A DNA stretch of 46,419 nucleotides from an uncultured Clostridia bacterium. GTDB lineage: Bacteria > Bacillota > Clostridia > Christensenellales > UBA1242. The stretch covers positions 1-46,419 of the forward strand of contig CAKVHZ010000008.1 in assembly GCA_934754445.1 (NCBI GenBank). The letters run 5' to 3'. The notes under the pieces were generated by a model. That model did not search any database. It was given only the letters and a program-made list of their open reading frames with translations, and was not told where the DNA came from. This document shows, one piece after another, positions 1 to 6,820 of the stretch; within the stretch, counting starts at the first letter, position 1; the number at the start of each line of letters is the position of its first letter. The position numbers and the translations under genes are program-made.

Positions 1-54
1 TTCTTTAGCACCAGTATTATCGGCAACTTTCAATCTTGTTTGTGGTTGTATCAT
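1..54 (-). CDS. rplN: 50S ribosomal protein L14, N-terminal fragment
   Basis: The first 18 codons of L14 run off the left edge of the window. The visible peptide begins MIQPQTRLKVADNTGAKE, the characteristic L14 start. It is the gene downstream of rpsQ in the S10 operon, the expected order, with a GGAG ribosome binding site just ahead of the ATG. Only the start can be judged here. Confidence 0.93.
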   Translation of the reverse strand, partial: MIQPQTRLKVADNTGAKE

Positions 55-62
55 AACTCCTC

Positions 63-326
63 CTATTTAGCCCTTTCAATGATTCTTGTTAATCTGTGAT
101 ATTTGTCTTTGCTAAGTGGTCTAGTTTCCATAATTTCAACAGTATCACCTATATTACAAGTATTTTCTTCATCGTGAGCTTTATATCTTTTTGTTTTTTT
201 AACGAATTTTTTATATAGTGGGTGTTTTTCTTGACTAGAAACTTCTACAACAATGGTTTTATCCATTTTGTTAGAAACTACTATACCAATTCTTGTTCTA
301 CGGTCATTTCTTTCTAAATTTTCCAT
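63..326 (-). CDS. rpsQ: 30S ribosomal protein S17
   Basis: 87-aa primary 16S rRNA-binding protein of the small subunit. The family signatures GIVVSNKMDKTIVVEV near the N-terminus and GDTVEIMETRPLSKDKYHRL near the C-terminus are intact, and the length is normal. It lies between rpmC and rplN as in almost all bacteria, with GGAG upstream of the ATG. It should be co-transcribed from the S10 promoter near 5.28 kb. Confidence 0.97.
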   Translation of the reverse strand: MENLERNDRRTRIGIVVSNKMDKTIVVEVSSQEKHPLYKKFVKKTKRYKAHDEENTCNIGDTVEIMETRPLSKDKYHRLTRIIERAK

Positions 327-336
327 AATCTACTCC

Positions 337-537
337 TTATTTAGAACCTTTAATAGTTCTTTCTTTTAAAATAGTTTTAACTTTAGCAATATCTTTTTTT
401 AAAGTATTTAAACTCATAGGATTTGCAAGTTGACCAGTAGCATGTTGAAAACGCATATTAAATAATTCTACTTTTAAGTCTTTTAACTTAGTATTTAGTT
501 CTTCTGTAGTCATTTCTCTAAAATTTTTTGTTTTCAT
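337..537 (-). CDS. rpmC: 50S ribosomal protein L29
   Basis: 66-aa two-helix protein of the large subunit at the peptide exit tunnel. The family pattern is seen in REMTTEELNTKLKDLKVELFN and the following FQHATGQLANPMSL, where the conserved Phe-Gln and the turn before the second helix are present. Its ATG overlaps the rplP stop by one base (TAATG), suggesting translational coupling with L16. Confidence 0.96.
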   Translation of the reverse strand: MKTKNFREMTTEELNTKLKDLKVELFNMRFQHATGQLANPMSLNTLKKDIAKVKTILKERTIKGSK

Positions 538-977
538 TATTCTTCACCACCTTCGTTAGCGTTAGTAGTTGTTTCCTTTTTAACTGTTTTAACTTTGCAA
601 GGAAGTTTGTAAGAAGCTAGTCTTAATGCTTCTCTTGCAGATTCTTCAGGAACACCACCAATTTCAAATAAAACTCTGCCAGGTTTAACTACTGCTACCC
701 AGAATTCTAAAGCACCTTTACCAGAACCCATACGAGTACCGATAGGTTTTTTACTTACTGGTTTGTGAGGGAAAATTTTAATCCAAACTTTACCACCACG
801 TTTTGTAAATCTTGTCATAGCAACACGGGCTGCTTCAATTTGGTTTGAAGTAATCCAGCATGGTTCTTCAGCAACTAAACCGAATTCACCATAAGAAATT
901 TCATTACCTCTTAAAGCTTTACCAGTCATTCTACCTCTGTGTTGCGCTCTTCTTTTAACTCTTTTAGGCATCAACAT
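537..977 (-). CDS. rplP: 50S ribosomal protein L16
   Basis: 146-aa protein contacting the A-site tRNA and central protuberance. It starts MLMPKRVKRRAQHRGRM, matching the MLxPKR start of the family, so the first Met is chosen although a second Met follows; GGAGG lies 10 nt upstream. The motifs KPVSKKPIGTRMGSGKG and WVAVVKPGRVLFEIGG are conserved. A Lys/Thr/Glu-rich tail of about 15 residues follows the family core. Confidence 0.97.
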   Translation of the reverse strand: MLMPKRVKRRAQHRGRMTGKALRGNEISYGEFGLVAEEPCWITSNQIEAARVAMTRFTKRGGKVWIKIFPHKPVSKKPIGTRMGSGKGALEFWVAVVKPGRVLFEIGGVPEESAREALRLASYKLPCKVKTVKKETTTNANEGGEE

Positions 978-979
978 AA

Positions 980-1645
980 TTAGTTTTCCTCCTTATTATT
1001 AAGAGTAGGTTTTTTACCAAGGATTTCACCTTTATAAATCCAAACTTTAACACCGATTTTACCGAATGTTGTATTTGCTTCAGCAAAACCATAATCAATA
1101 TCTGCTCTTATTGTTTGTAGAGGAACACTGCCTTCGTGGAATTCTTCACTACGAGCGATTTCGGCACCATCTAAACGGCCACCAACCATAACTTTAATTC
1201 CTTCTGCACCTGCTTTCCTTGCTTTTTGAATTGCTTGTTTAGCAGTTCTTCTAAAACTAGCACGTTTTTCTAGTTGTTTAGCAATAGAATCAGCAACAAT
1301 CATAGCATCTAAATCTGGTTTTTTAACCTCTCTAATATTAACTGTAATATTAGCACTTTTGCTTATTTTTGCGATTTCTGCTTTAATAGCTTCAACTCCT
1401 GCACCTTTAACGCCAATTAGCATACCAGGTCTTCCTGTTAAAATTGTAACAGTCAAACGAGATTGAGAACGCTCTATTAAAACTTTAGAAATACTACATT
1501 GATTATATTTTTTCATTAAGGTTTCTCTAATTTTATAGTCTTCTAAAATATTTTTTGCAATATCTTTTTTATCACCAAACCATTGAGAACCCCAAGTTTT
1601 ATTAACATTTAATCTTAATCCATTAGGATTAACTTTTTGTCCCAT
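980..1645 (-). CDS. rpsC: 30S ribosomal protein S3
   Basis: 221-aa small-subunit protein at the mRNA entry site. The start is the Met of MGQKVNPNGLRL, the universal S3 N-terminus, preceded by AGGAG at 6 nt; an in-frame upstream Met gives ten extra residues not seen in the family. The N-terminal type II KH domain holds its GxxG loop in GMLIGVKGAG, and the C-terminal domain contains the conserved GGRLDGAEIARSE and IDYGFAEANTTFG segments. Confidence 0.97.
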   Translation of the reverse strand: MGQKVNPNGLRLNVNKTWGSQWFGDKKDIAKNILEDYKIRETLMKKYNQCSISKVLIERSQSRLTVTILTGRPGMLIGVKGAGVEAIKAEIAKISKSANITVNIREVKKPDLDAMIVADSIAKQLEKRASFRRTAKQAIQKARKAGAEGIKVMVGGRLDGAEIARSEEFHEGSVPLQTIRADIDYGFAEANTTFGKIGVKVWIYKGEILGKKPTLNNKEEN

Positions 1646-1661
1646 ACTATTCTCCTTTCCT

Positions 1662-2015
1662 TTATTTAACTGCACCCAAAATAACAGTTATGTGAGTTGT
1701 TCTTTTTAAAATTCTACATCCTCTACCTTTTGCTCTTGGCATCATTCTTTTTAGAATTGGACCAGGATTTGCAACAGCAGTTTCAATGTATAAATCTTCT
1801 TTATTTAAATTCATATTGTGTTCAGCATTGCTAGCTGCACTATTAACTACTTTAAGTATTGCGTTACTTGCAGTGTTAGGAAGTGCTTCTAAAATTGCAA
1901 CTGCTTCAACATATTTTTTACCTCTAATAGTAGCTAAAACTCTATTAACTTTGCTAGGAGCGATTCTAACATATTTGCTAGTAGCTTTAGCCATAGTATC
2001 ATTTACATTTGCCAT
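1662..2015 (-). CDS. rplV: 50S ribosomal protein L22
   Basis: 117-aa protein lining the exit tunnel. The family core is recognisable as YVRIAPSKVNRVLATIRGK, then the long loop ending GPILKRMMPRAKGRGCRILKRTTHITVIL. The first Met (MANVNDTMAKATSKY) has GGAGG about 11 nt upstream. A second Met at residue 8 would give a more typical start, so the first seven residues are uncertain. Confidence 0.95.
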   Translation of the reverse strand: MANVNDTMAKATSKYVRIAPSKVNRVLATIRGKKYVEAVAILEALPNTASNAILKVVNSAASNAEHNMNLNKEDLYIETAVANPGPILKRMMPRAKGRGCRILKRTTHITVILGAVK

Positions 2016-2030
2016 TTAATTTACATCCTC

Positions 2031-2333
2031 CTACTTTTTACCTGTAACAGCATTTTTACCTGAAGCTGTTTTTTTATCTGCTGAATGACCTTTAAATGTT
2101 CTAGTTGGAGCAAATTCACCAAGTTTGTGACCAACCATATCTACAGTGCAATAAACTGGGATATGTTTTTTACCATTATGAACAGCAATTGTGTGACCAA
2201 CGAATTCTGGATAAATAGTTGATGCTCTACTCCAAGTTTTAACAACTTGTTTAGCATTTGTTTCATTCATTTTTTTAATTCTATTAAACAATCTTTCTTC
2301 AACGAAAGGTTTTTTCTTTAACGATCTACTCAT
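2031..2333 (-). CDS. rpsS: 30S ribosomal protein S19
   Basis: 100-aa small-subunit head protein that partners S13. The start MSRSLKKKPFVEERLFNRI and the motifs TWSRASTIYPEFVGHTIAVHNGKKHIPVY and GHKLGEFAPTRTFKGH are typical, although broken here into parts. Length is slightly above the usual 92-93 aa because of a basic C-terminal tail. It sits between rplB and rplV as expected. Confidence 0.97.
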   Translation of the reverse strand: MSRSLKKKPFVEERLFNRIKKMNETNAKQVVKTWSRASTIYPEFVGHTIAVHNGKKHIPVYCTVDMVGHKLGEFAPTRTFKGHSADKKTASGKNAVTGKK

Positions 2334-2345
2334 ACTTTTTTACTC

Positions 2346-3173
2346 CTAATTAACACGCTTAACCATAAGTCTGTTAGAATATTTTTTATGTTTTCTAGTT
2401 TTGTTACCCATAGCTGGTTTACCCCAAGGAGTTCTAGGACTATCATGACCAACTGGGTTTTTACCTTCACCACCGCCGTGTGGATGGTCAACTGGGTTCA
2501 TAACTGCACCACGAACACTAGGTTTAATACCTAAATGTCTTGTTTTGCCTGCTTTACCAAGGTTAACTAATTCATAATCTAAATTGCTAACTTGACCTAC
2601 AGTAGCACGACACTTTAAAGGAATTTTTCTCATTTCACCACTAGGCATTTTAATAGTAGCATAGTTACCTTCTTTTGCAACGATACGTGCTTCAATACCA
2701 GCACTACGAGCAACTGCGCCACCTTTTTTAGGTTGTAATTCAATGTTGTGAACAACAATACCTACTGGGATATTTTCAAGTGGTAAACAGTTACCAACTT
2801 TAATTTCAGCATTAACGCCACTCATAACAACATCACCAACATTTAAGCCGTTAGGTGCTAAGATATATCTCTTTTCACCATCAGCATAATTTAATAATGC
2901 GATATATGCTGAACGATTTGGGTCATATTCGATACTTGCAACTTTTGCAGGAATATCGTCTTTATCTCTTTTAAAATCAACAACTCTGTATTTAACTTTG
3001 TTTCCGCCACCAATATGACGAACTGTTATTCTACCATAAGAGTTTCTACCACCAGTTTTCTTCTTTTTAGCAAGTAAACTTTTATTAGGAGCATTTTTTG
3101 AAAGTCCTGAATAATCTAGTGTAGTCATTTCTCTTAAAGATGGAGTTGTAGGATTATATGATTTTATAGCCAT
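2346..3173 (-). CDS. rplB: 50S ribosomal protein L2
   Basis: 275-aa rRNA-binding protein needed for subunit association and peptidyl transferase assembly. It begins MAIKSYNPTTPSLREMT; the conserved segments GRITVRHIGGGNKVKYR, NIELQPKKGGAVARSAG and the histidine-containing NPVDHPHGGGEGKNPVG are all present. The length is normal for the family. The RBS GGAGG lies a few bases before the ATG and the gene is spaced 12 nt from rpsS. Confidence 0.98.
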   Translation of the reverse strand: MAIKSYNPTTPSLREMTTLDYSGLSKNAPNKSLLAKKKKTGGRNSYGRITVRHIGGGNKVKYRVVDFKRDKDDIPAKVASIEYDPNRSAYIALLNYADGEKRYILAPNGLNVGDVVMSGVNAEIKVGNCLPLENIPVGIVVHNIELQPKKGGAVARSAGIEARIVAKEGNYATIKMPSGEMRKIPLKCRATVGQVSNLDYELVNLGKAGKTRHLGIKPSVRGAVMNPVDHPHGGGEGKNPVGHDSPRTPWGKPAMGNKTRKHKKYSNRLMVKRVN

Positions 3174-3191
3174 AATTTTTATTTCCTCCTA

Positions 3192-3482
3192 TTAACTCAA
3201 GCTATCGAAGAACTCAATAGTTTTGCTATCACTTTTTAGTGTAACATACGCTTTTTTATACTTAGAAGTATAACCTTGAGCACGACCTTGAACTTTAAAT
3301 TTTCCATCATAATTTGCAGTGTTAACTTTTTCTACTTTAACACCAAATATATCTTCTACTGCTTTTTTGATTTCTGCTTTGTTAGCATCTCTTTTAACAA
3401 TAAAAGTATATTTTTTATTTGCTACATCACTATAACTTTTTTCTGTTAATAGTGGCTTAATAATAACGTCATATTGTTTCAT
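3192..3482 (-). CDS. rplW: 50S ribosomal protein L23
   Basis: 96-aa exit-tunnel protein that docks trigger factor and SRP. The conserved IIKPLLTEKSY start, the YTFIVKRDANKAEIKKAVE helix and the FGVKVEKVNT strand are seen. Its ATG overlaps the last base of the rplD stop codon (TAATG), indicating translational coupling to L4, and the gene order L4-L23-L2 is standard. Confidence 0.96.
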   Translation of the reverse strand: MKQYDVIIKPLLTEKSYSDVANKKYTFIVKRDANKAEIKKAVEDIFGVKVEKVNTANYDGKFKVQGRAQGYTSKYKKAYVTLKSDSKTIEFFDSLS

Positions 3483-4102
3483 TATTTACAAGCCTCCTGT
3501 AATTTTTTAATAGCATCTTGAGTAAACACAACATTTCTATTTGCTACAACTTCATAAGTATTTAATAAACTTGCGTCTACTACAGAAAGTGTAGGGATAT
3601 TGCTTGATGCTCTTAAGATATTTTCATTAGCACCATCAATAACTAAAATTGTGCTTTTATCAAATTTAAAATTATCTAAAACTTTTTGCATTTCTTTAGT
3701 TTTAGGTTCGATTTCAATTTTATCTAAAACTGTAATTTCTTTTTGTTCTAATTTTTTAGAAAGAGCACTTACAAAAGCAACTCTTTTTGCTTTAGCATTT
3801 ACTTTTTTAGAAAAATCTCTTGGCTTTGGTGCAAACACAACACCACCGCCTGTCCATTGAGGGCCTTTAGTAGAACCTTGACGAGCATGACCAGTATGTT
3901 TTTGGGCCCAAGGTTTTTTAGCATGACCTCTTACTTCGGTTCTTGTTAATGTGCTTTTAGAACCTTGTCTTTGATTTGCTAGATATGCAACAATAACTTC
4001 ATGAATTAAAGCTTCGTTATAAGGTGCTTTAAAAACTTCATCATTTAAAGTTAAACTGCCACATTCTTCTGCATTAATATTATAAACTTTAACTTTTGGC
4101 AT
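3482..4102 (-). CDS. rplD: 50S ribosomal protein L4
   Basis: 206-aa large-subunit protein with an extended tunnel loop. The segments QRQGSKSTLTRTEVRGHAKKPW, QKHTGHARQGSTKGPQWTGG and the Rossmann-like C-terminal part around TILVIDGANENILRA follow the family. In several bacteria L4 also represses its own S10 operon by binding the mRNA leader; the structured leader found ahead of rpsJ here (5072-5268) makes this plausible, but that link is inference. Confidence 0.97.
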   Translation of the reverse strand: MPKVKVYNINAEECGSLTLNDEVFKAPYNEALIHEVIVAYLANQRQGSKSTLTRTEVRGHAKKPWAQKHTGHARQGSTKGPQWTGGGVVFAPKPRDFSKKVNAKAKRVAFVSALSKKLEQKEITVLDKIEIEPKTKEMQKVLDNFKFDKSTILVIDGANENILRASSNIPTLSVVDASLLNTYEVVANRNVVFTQDAIKKLQEACK

Positions 4103-4112
4103 AAACTACTCC

Positions 4113-4748
4113 TTATTTTCCTTTAACCGCTGTTCTAATTGAAAGTATAGCACCCTTAGGACCTGGAACTGCACCTTTAATTAAAAGTACATTTCTATCT
4201 GTATCAACTTTAACAACTTCTAGATTTTGAATTGTAACTTTTTCGTTACCATATTGACCAGCAAGTTTTTTACCTTTAAAAACTCTGCTTGGTAAACTGT
4301 TAGCACCCATAGAACCACTTGCTCTATGAACGATTGAAACACCGTGTGTCATTCTATGACGTTGTTGATTCCATCTTTGAATAACGCCAGTGAAACCTCT
4401 ACCACGAGTAAAACCAGTTACATCAACTTTTTCACCTTCTGTAAAAATTCCACAGTTAATTTCATCGCCAACATTTAAATTATCATAGTTAGCACTATCA
4501 ATTTCTCTAACATATTTTTTGCTAGTTACATTTGCTTTTTTAAATTCACCTTTTTCTGCTTTGTTTAGTAAACTTTCTCTAGTTTCTTTAAACGCAACTT
4601 TTAAGGCTTTGTATCCATCGTTTTCTTCAGTCTTTTTTTGAAGAACGCTTACTGGACCAGCTTCTACAACTGTTACAGGAACAACTAAACCATTACTAGC
4701 GAAAATTTGAGTCATTCCAAGTTTTTTGCCTAATATCTCGTTTTTCAT
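4113..4748 (-). CDS. rplC: 50S ribosomal protein L3
   Basis: 211-aa protein reaching the peptidyl transferase centre. The start MKNEILGKKLGMTQIF, the central GFTRGRGFTGVIQRWNQQR loop and GQYGNEKVTIQNLEVV are typical of bacterial L3. The position right after rpsJ, with a 15-nt gap and AGGGGAGG-type ribosome binding site, is the normal order of the S10 operon. Confidence 0.97.
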   Translation of the reverse strand: MKNEILGKKLGMTQIFASNGLVVPVTVVEAGPVSVLQKKTEENDGYKALKVAFKETRESLLNKAEKGEFKKANVTSKKYVREIDSANYDNLNVGDEINCGIFTEGEKVDVTGFTRGRGFTGVIQRWNQQRHRMTHGVSIVHRASGSMGANSLPSRVFKGKKLAGQYGNEKVTIQNLEVVKVDTDRNVLLIKGAVPGPKGAILSIRTAVKGK

Positions 4749-4763
4749 TTTTTAGCCTCCCCT

Positions 4764-5072
4764 TTATAATTTAATATTGATGTCTACACCTGCTGGTAAG
4801 TCTAATTTCATAAAAGCATTAACTGCTTTAGCTGAAGGACTTAAAACATCAATAACCCTTTTGTGTGTTCTTGTTTCAAATTGTTCACGCGAATCTTTAT
4901 GTTTGTGTGGTGAACGAATAACAGTGATAACCTCTCTGTCTGTAGGTAGTGGAATAGGACCACTAATTTTACAACCATTTTTATTTGCAACATCGACTAT
5001 TCTTAAAGCAACTTGGTCGATTAAAGCATGGTCATAAGATTTTAATTTAATTCTCATTTTTTGTGTTGCCAT
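4764..5072 (-). CDS. rpsJ: 30S ribosomal protein S10, first gene of the operon
   Basis: 102-aa S10, also the antitermination partner NusE. The core RIKLKSYDHALIDQVALRIV, GPIPLPTDREVITVIRSPHKHKDSREQFE and KRVIDVLSPSAKAV is intact. The ATG has an AGGAG site upstream at the end of a leader of about 195 nt that begins at a strong promoter near 5.28 kb. It is the first gene in the operon that continues to the left edge of the window. Confidence 0.98.
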   Translation of the reverse strand: MATQKMRIKLKSYDHALIDQVALRIVDVANKNGCKISGPIPLPTDREVITVIRSPHKHKDSREQFETRTHKRVIDVLSPSAKAVNAFMKLDLPAGVDINIKL

Positions 5073-5268
5073 TATTTTTTTGTTCTCCTTTTTTAGTTTA
5101 ATTCAAACCTTTAACATTGTGCCGTGTGTTTCATAAGTCTTAACTTAAAAAAATGCTTGAATTAAAGCGTTTAGTTTCTTTTCTAAACTAGGTCAGTTTA
5201 AGTTCTCTCGTCGCTACCCAAGGAAGGCACGTAGTAACCTTAAACTTCACTCCTAAATTACACAGCCT
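5073..5268 (-). promoter_or_regulatory. Structured mRNA leader of the S10 operon
   Basis: About 195 nt separate the predicted transcription start from the rpsJ ATG. In the minus-strand RNA, an 8-bp stem pairs 5246-5239 with 5202-5195 (AGTTTAAG/CTTAAACT) and encloses a smaller CTAC/GTAG hairpin (5234-5231 with 5217-5214). A second hairpin, GTTTAG/CTAAAC, follows nearer the gene. S10 leaders in other bacteria are targets for L4-mediated feedback; whether this one binds L4 is not shown by the sequence. Confidence 0.55.
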
Positions 5269-5273
5269 TATTT

Positions 5274-5302
5274 AGTATATAACAAAAAAACGGCATTGTC
5301 AA
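5274..5302 (-). promoter_or_regulatory. Sigma-A promoter of the S10 operon
   Basis: On the minus strand, TTGACA (5302-5297), a 17-bp spacer, and TATACT (5279-5274). The -35 box is a perfect consensus and the -10 box matches 5 of 6. Initiation would fall near 5268. The -35 hexamer is located inside the loop of the terminator of the upstream hpf gene. Confidence 0.85.
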
Positions 5303-5311
5303 CCGTTTTTT
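5285..5311 (-). terminator. Intrinsic terminator of hpf, overlapping the S10 -35 box
   Basis: A 9-bp stem AAAAAACGG/CCGTTTTTT with a 9-nt loop, followed by T residues on the minus strand, directly after hpf. The loop contains the TTGACA of the S10 promoter, so one short sequence ends one unit and starts the next. Confidence 0.7.
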
Positions 5312-5337
5312 CGAAAAAATTTAAATTATTTTGGGGT

Positions 5338-5646
5338 TTAAAATTCTAAACCTTTTTCTCCCCTTTTTGATTTTTTATCATGTTTGTTTTTAGTCATTTG
5401 AGCCTTTAAATTATCTATAGCCAAATCTAAACTTTTATACATATCTGGGCTTTTTGCTTTTGCTTTTAAATCAAAGCCGTTATAGTTTGTAGATAATGTA
5501 ACAATATGTTCTCTATTATCTATGTTAAAACCAACAGATATTTTAGCATCTCCTCCTTTATAGAATTTTTCAAGTTTTGATAATTTTTTAACACACAAGC
5601 TTTCTAGTGCCTCTGAGTTAATGTCATTTAAAAAATCTACTTTCAT
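5338..5646 (-). CDS. hpf: Short-form ribosome hibernation promoting factor (HPF/YfiA family)
   Basis: 102-aa protein with the N-terminal ribosome-binding domain of HPF/YfiA: the pattern LESLCVKKLSKLEKFYKGG, VTLSTNYNGFDLKAKAKSPDMYKSLDLAIDNLKAQM follows the family. The basic end (KNKHDKKSKRGEK) closes the protein. Most Firmicutes carry a long HPF of about 180 aa with a C-terminal dimerisation domain; that domain is absent here. It has its own promoter and terminator, so it is a single-gene unit just upstream of the S10 operon. GGAGG precedes the ATG. Confidence 0.85.
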   Translation of the reverse strand: MKVDFLNDINSEALESLCVKKLSKLEKFYKGGDAKISVGFNIDNREHIVTLSTNYNGFDLKAKAKSPDMYKSLDLAIDNLKAQMTKNKHDKKSKRGEKGLEF

Positions 5647-5669
5647 AAATGCCTCCTTTATATATTAGT

Positions 5670-5698
5670 ATTATATTATATAATATATTATTAGTCAA
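5670..5698 (-). promoter_or_regulatory. Sigma-A promoter of hpf
   Basis: TTGACT (5698-5693), 17-bp spacer, TATAAT (5675-5670) on the minus strand, about 24 nt ahead of the hpf ATG at 5646. The flanking sequence is almost pure A/T, so alternative -10 boxes overlap it. Confidence 0.75.
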
Positions 5699-5733
5699 AC
5701 AAATAAAACAAAAACTAAATTTTTTATAAAAAC

Positions 5734-5761
5734 AATAAAAAAGTTGCCAACAAGCAACTTT
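5734..5761 (-). terminator. Intrinsic terminator after the small coiled-coil gene
   Basis: Stem AAAGTTGC/GCAACTTT (5761-5754 with 5747-5740), 6-nt loop, then a T tract on the minus strand. It begins 3 nt after the stop codon of the upstream gene. Confidence 0.8.
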
Positions 5762-5763
5762 AA

Positions 5764-6102
5764 TTATTTTGTATAACCTTCAGTATCCAACTGACTAGCA
5801 ATGGTTTCATTTAACAAAGAGATTTCTTGGTCTATTGATTTAATATTAAACTCTATTCTTTCTTTTGCTAAATATAACAATCTTAATTCTCTTTCAAGCT
5901 TTTGTAAATGTTTAGCCATAGATGAAAGTTTTTTATTATCTCCAACAAAAAAAGATACATATTTCTTCTTGTTTAAATACTCATCTCTTTCATTTTTTTT
6001 CAAATCGATTTTAATATCTAATACTATTAAACGTTTTTGATTTTTTTCTTGTTCCTTTTTTAAACTATTACTTTTATTAATAAAATATTGCGAATATCCC
6101 AT
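5764..6102 (-). CDS. Small coiled-coil protein, function unknown
   Basis: 112 aa from the chosen start MGYSQYFINKSNSLKKEQ. This Met is preferred over one 16 codons upstream because a perfect AGGAGG lies 6 nt before it, and the upstream extension would run through the promoter. The protein has no membrane segment. It is rich in Lys, Glu and Leu with long heptad-like stretches (about residues 12-45 and 60-105), suggesting a helical hairpin or coiled coil. It does not match a family I recognise. It is a single-gene unit between rnc and hpf with its own promoter, operator-like palindrome and terminator, so it seems to be a separately regulated protein. Confidence 0.75.
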   Translation of the reverse strand: MGYSQYFINKSNSLKKEQEKNQKRLIVLDIKIDLKKNERDEYLNKKKYVSFFVGDNKKLSSMAKHLQKLERELRLLYLAKERIEFNIKSIDQEISLLNETIASQLDTEGYTK

Positions 6103-6121
6103 ATATCCTCCTAGCGAATAT

Positions 6122-6150
6122 AGACTAACACTAAAAGAGTGTTTTGTCAA
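6122..6150 (-). promoter_or_regulatory. Promoter with a palindrome filling the spacer
   Basis: Minus strand: TTGACA (6150-6145), 17-bp spacer, TAGTCT (6127-6122) with an upstream TGT that forms an extended -10. The spacer contains the inverted repeat AACACT-N5-AGTGTT (6143-6127), which occupies nearly the whole gap between the boxes. This is the usual place for a repressor operator. No regulator is encoded next to it. Confidence 0.6.
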
Positions 6151-6169
6151 TAGTAAATTAAAAAATTTT

Positions 6170-6820
6170 TTAGATTTTTTTTAACGCTATTTCTGCACAT
6201 TTATTTTCTGCTTTTTGCTTACTAGATGCTTTGGCCGAGCAAATAACTTTTTCATTTATTAAAAGCTCCATTTCAAATATTTTAGCATTTTCTTCGCCAG
6301 TAATATTTAATAGCCTGTATTCAACTTTTCCTTTGTTTGCTTGAACCTTTTCTTGAAGTTCTGTTTTAAAATCTTTACTTTTATTAAATACACTTAAAAC
6401 TTTTTGTTTGTTTAGTTCTAACATTTTAAAAATGAAGTTTTTTGCTGTTTCTAAATTACTATCTAAATATATTGCACCAAGTAGTGCTTCAAAAAAGTCG
6501 CCTTTAACTGTTTCTCTTTCTCTTAATTCTTCCGGACTAGTTTTTATATACTTTTCAAGGTTAAATTTAGAAATTACTTCACTTAAATGTTCACAACTAA
6601 CCATGTGGGCGCGAAGTTTTGTTAATTTACCCTCATCTTCTAAAAATTCTTTAATTAAAAAATCTGCAACCACAAACCCTAAAATACTATCACCTAAAAA
6701 CTCTAATCGTTCATTATTTTTGATGTTATATTTATGTGCAAAACTAGAATGAGTTAAAGATAAATTTAATAAATCTTTATTTTTAAAAGAATAACCTATA
6801 ATTTTTTCAATTTCTTCCAT
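6170..6820 (-). CDS. rnc: Ribonuclease III
   Basis: 216-aa double-strand RNA endonuclease that processes rRNA precursors. The N-terminal endonuclease domain contains the signature NNERLEFLGDSILGFVVADF and the second catalytic cluster KGDFFEALLGAIYLDS. The C-terminal third (from about residue 150, DFKTELQEKVQANKG... ending AKASSKQKAENKCAEIALKKI) is a double-stranded RNA-binding domain. Its ATG shares one base with the plsX stop (TAATG). The pair plsX-rnc is a shortened form of the usual plsX-acpP-rnc-smc order; no acpP or smc is present here. Confidence 0.96.
   Translation of the reverse strand: MEEIEKIIGYSFKNKDLLNLSLTHSSFAHKYNIKNNERLEFLGDSILGFVVADFLIKEFLEDEGKLTKLRAHMVSCEHLSEVISKFNLEKYIKTSPEELRERETVKGDFFEALLGAIYLDSNLETAKNFIFKMLELNKQKVLSVFNKSKDFKTELQEKVQANKGKVEYRLLNITGEENAKIFEMELLINEKVICSAKASSKQKAENKCAEIALKKI

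Noticed and set aside
6127..6143. Terminator for rnc
   Set aside because: The hairpin AACACT/AGTGTT has only 6 bp and no T-run after it; its place between promoter boxes fits an operator better.
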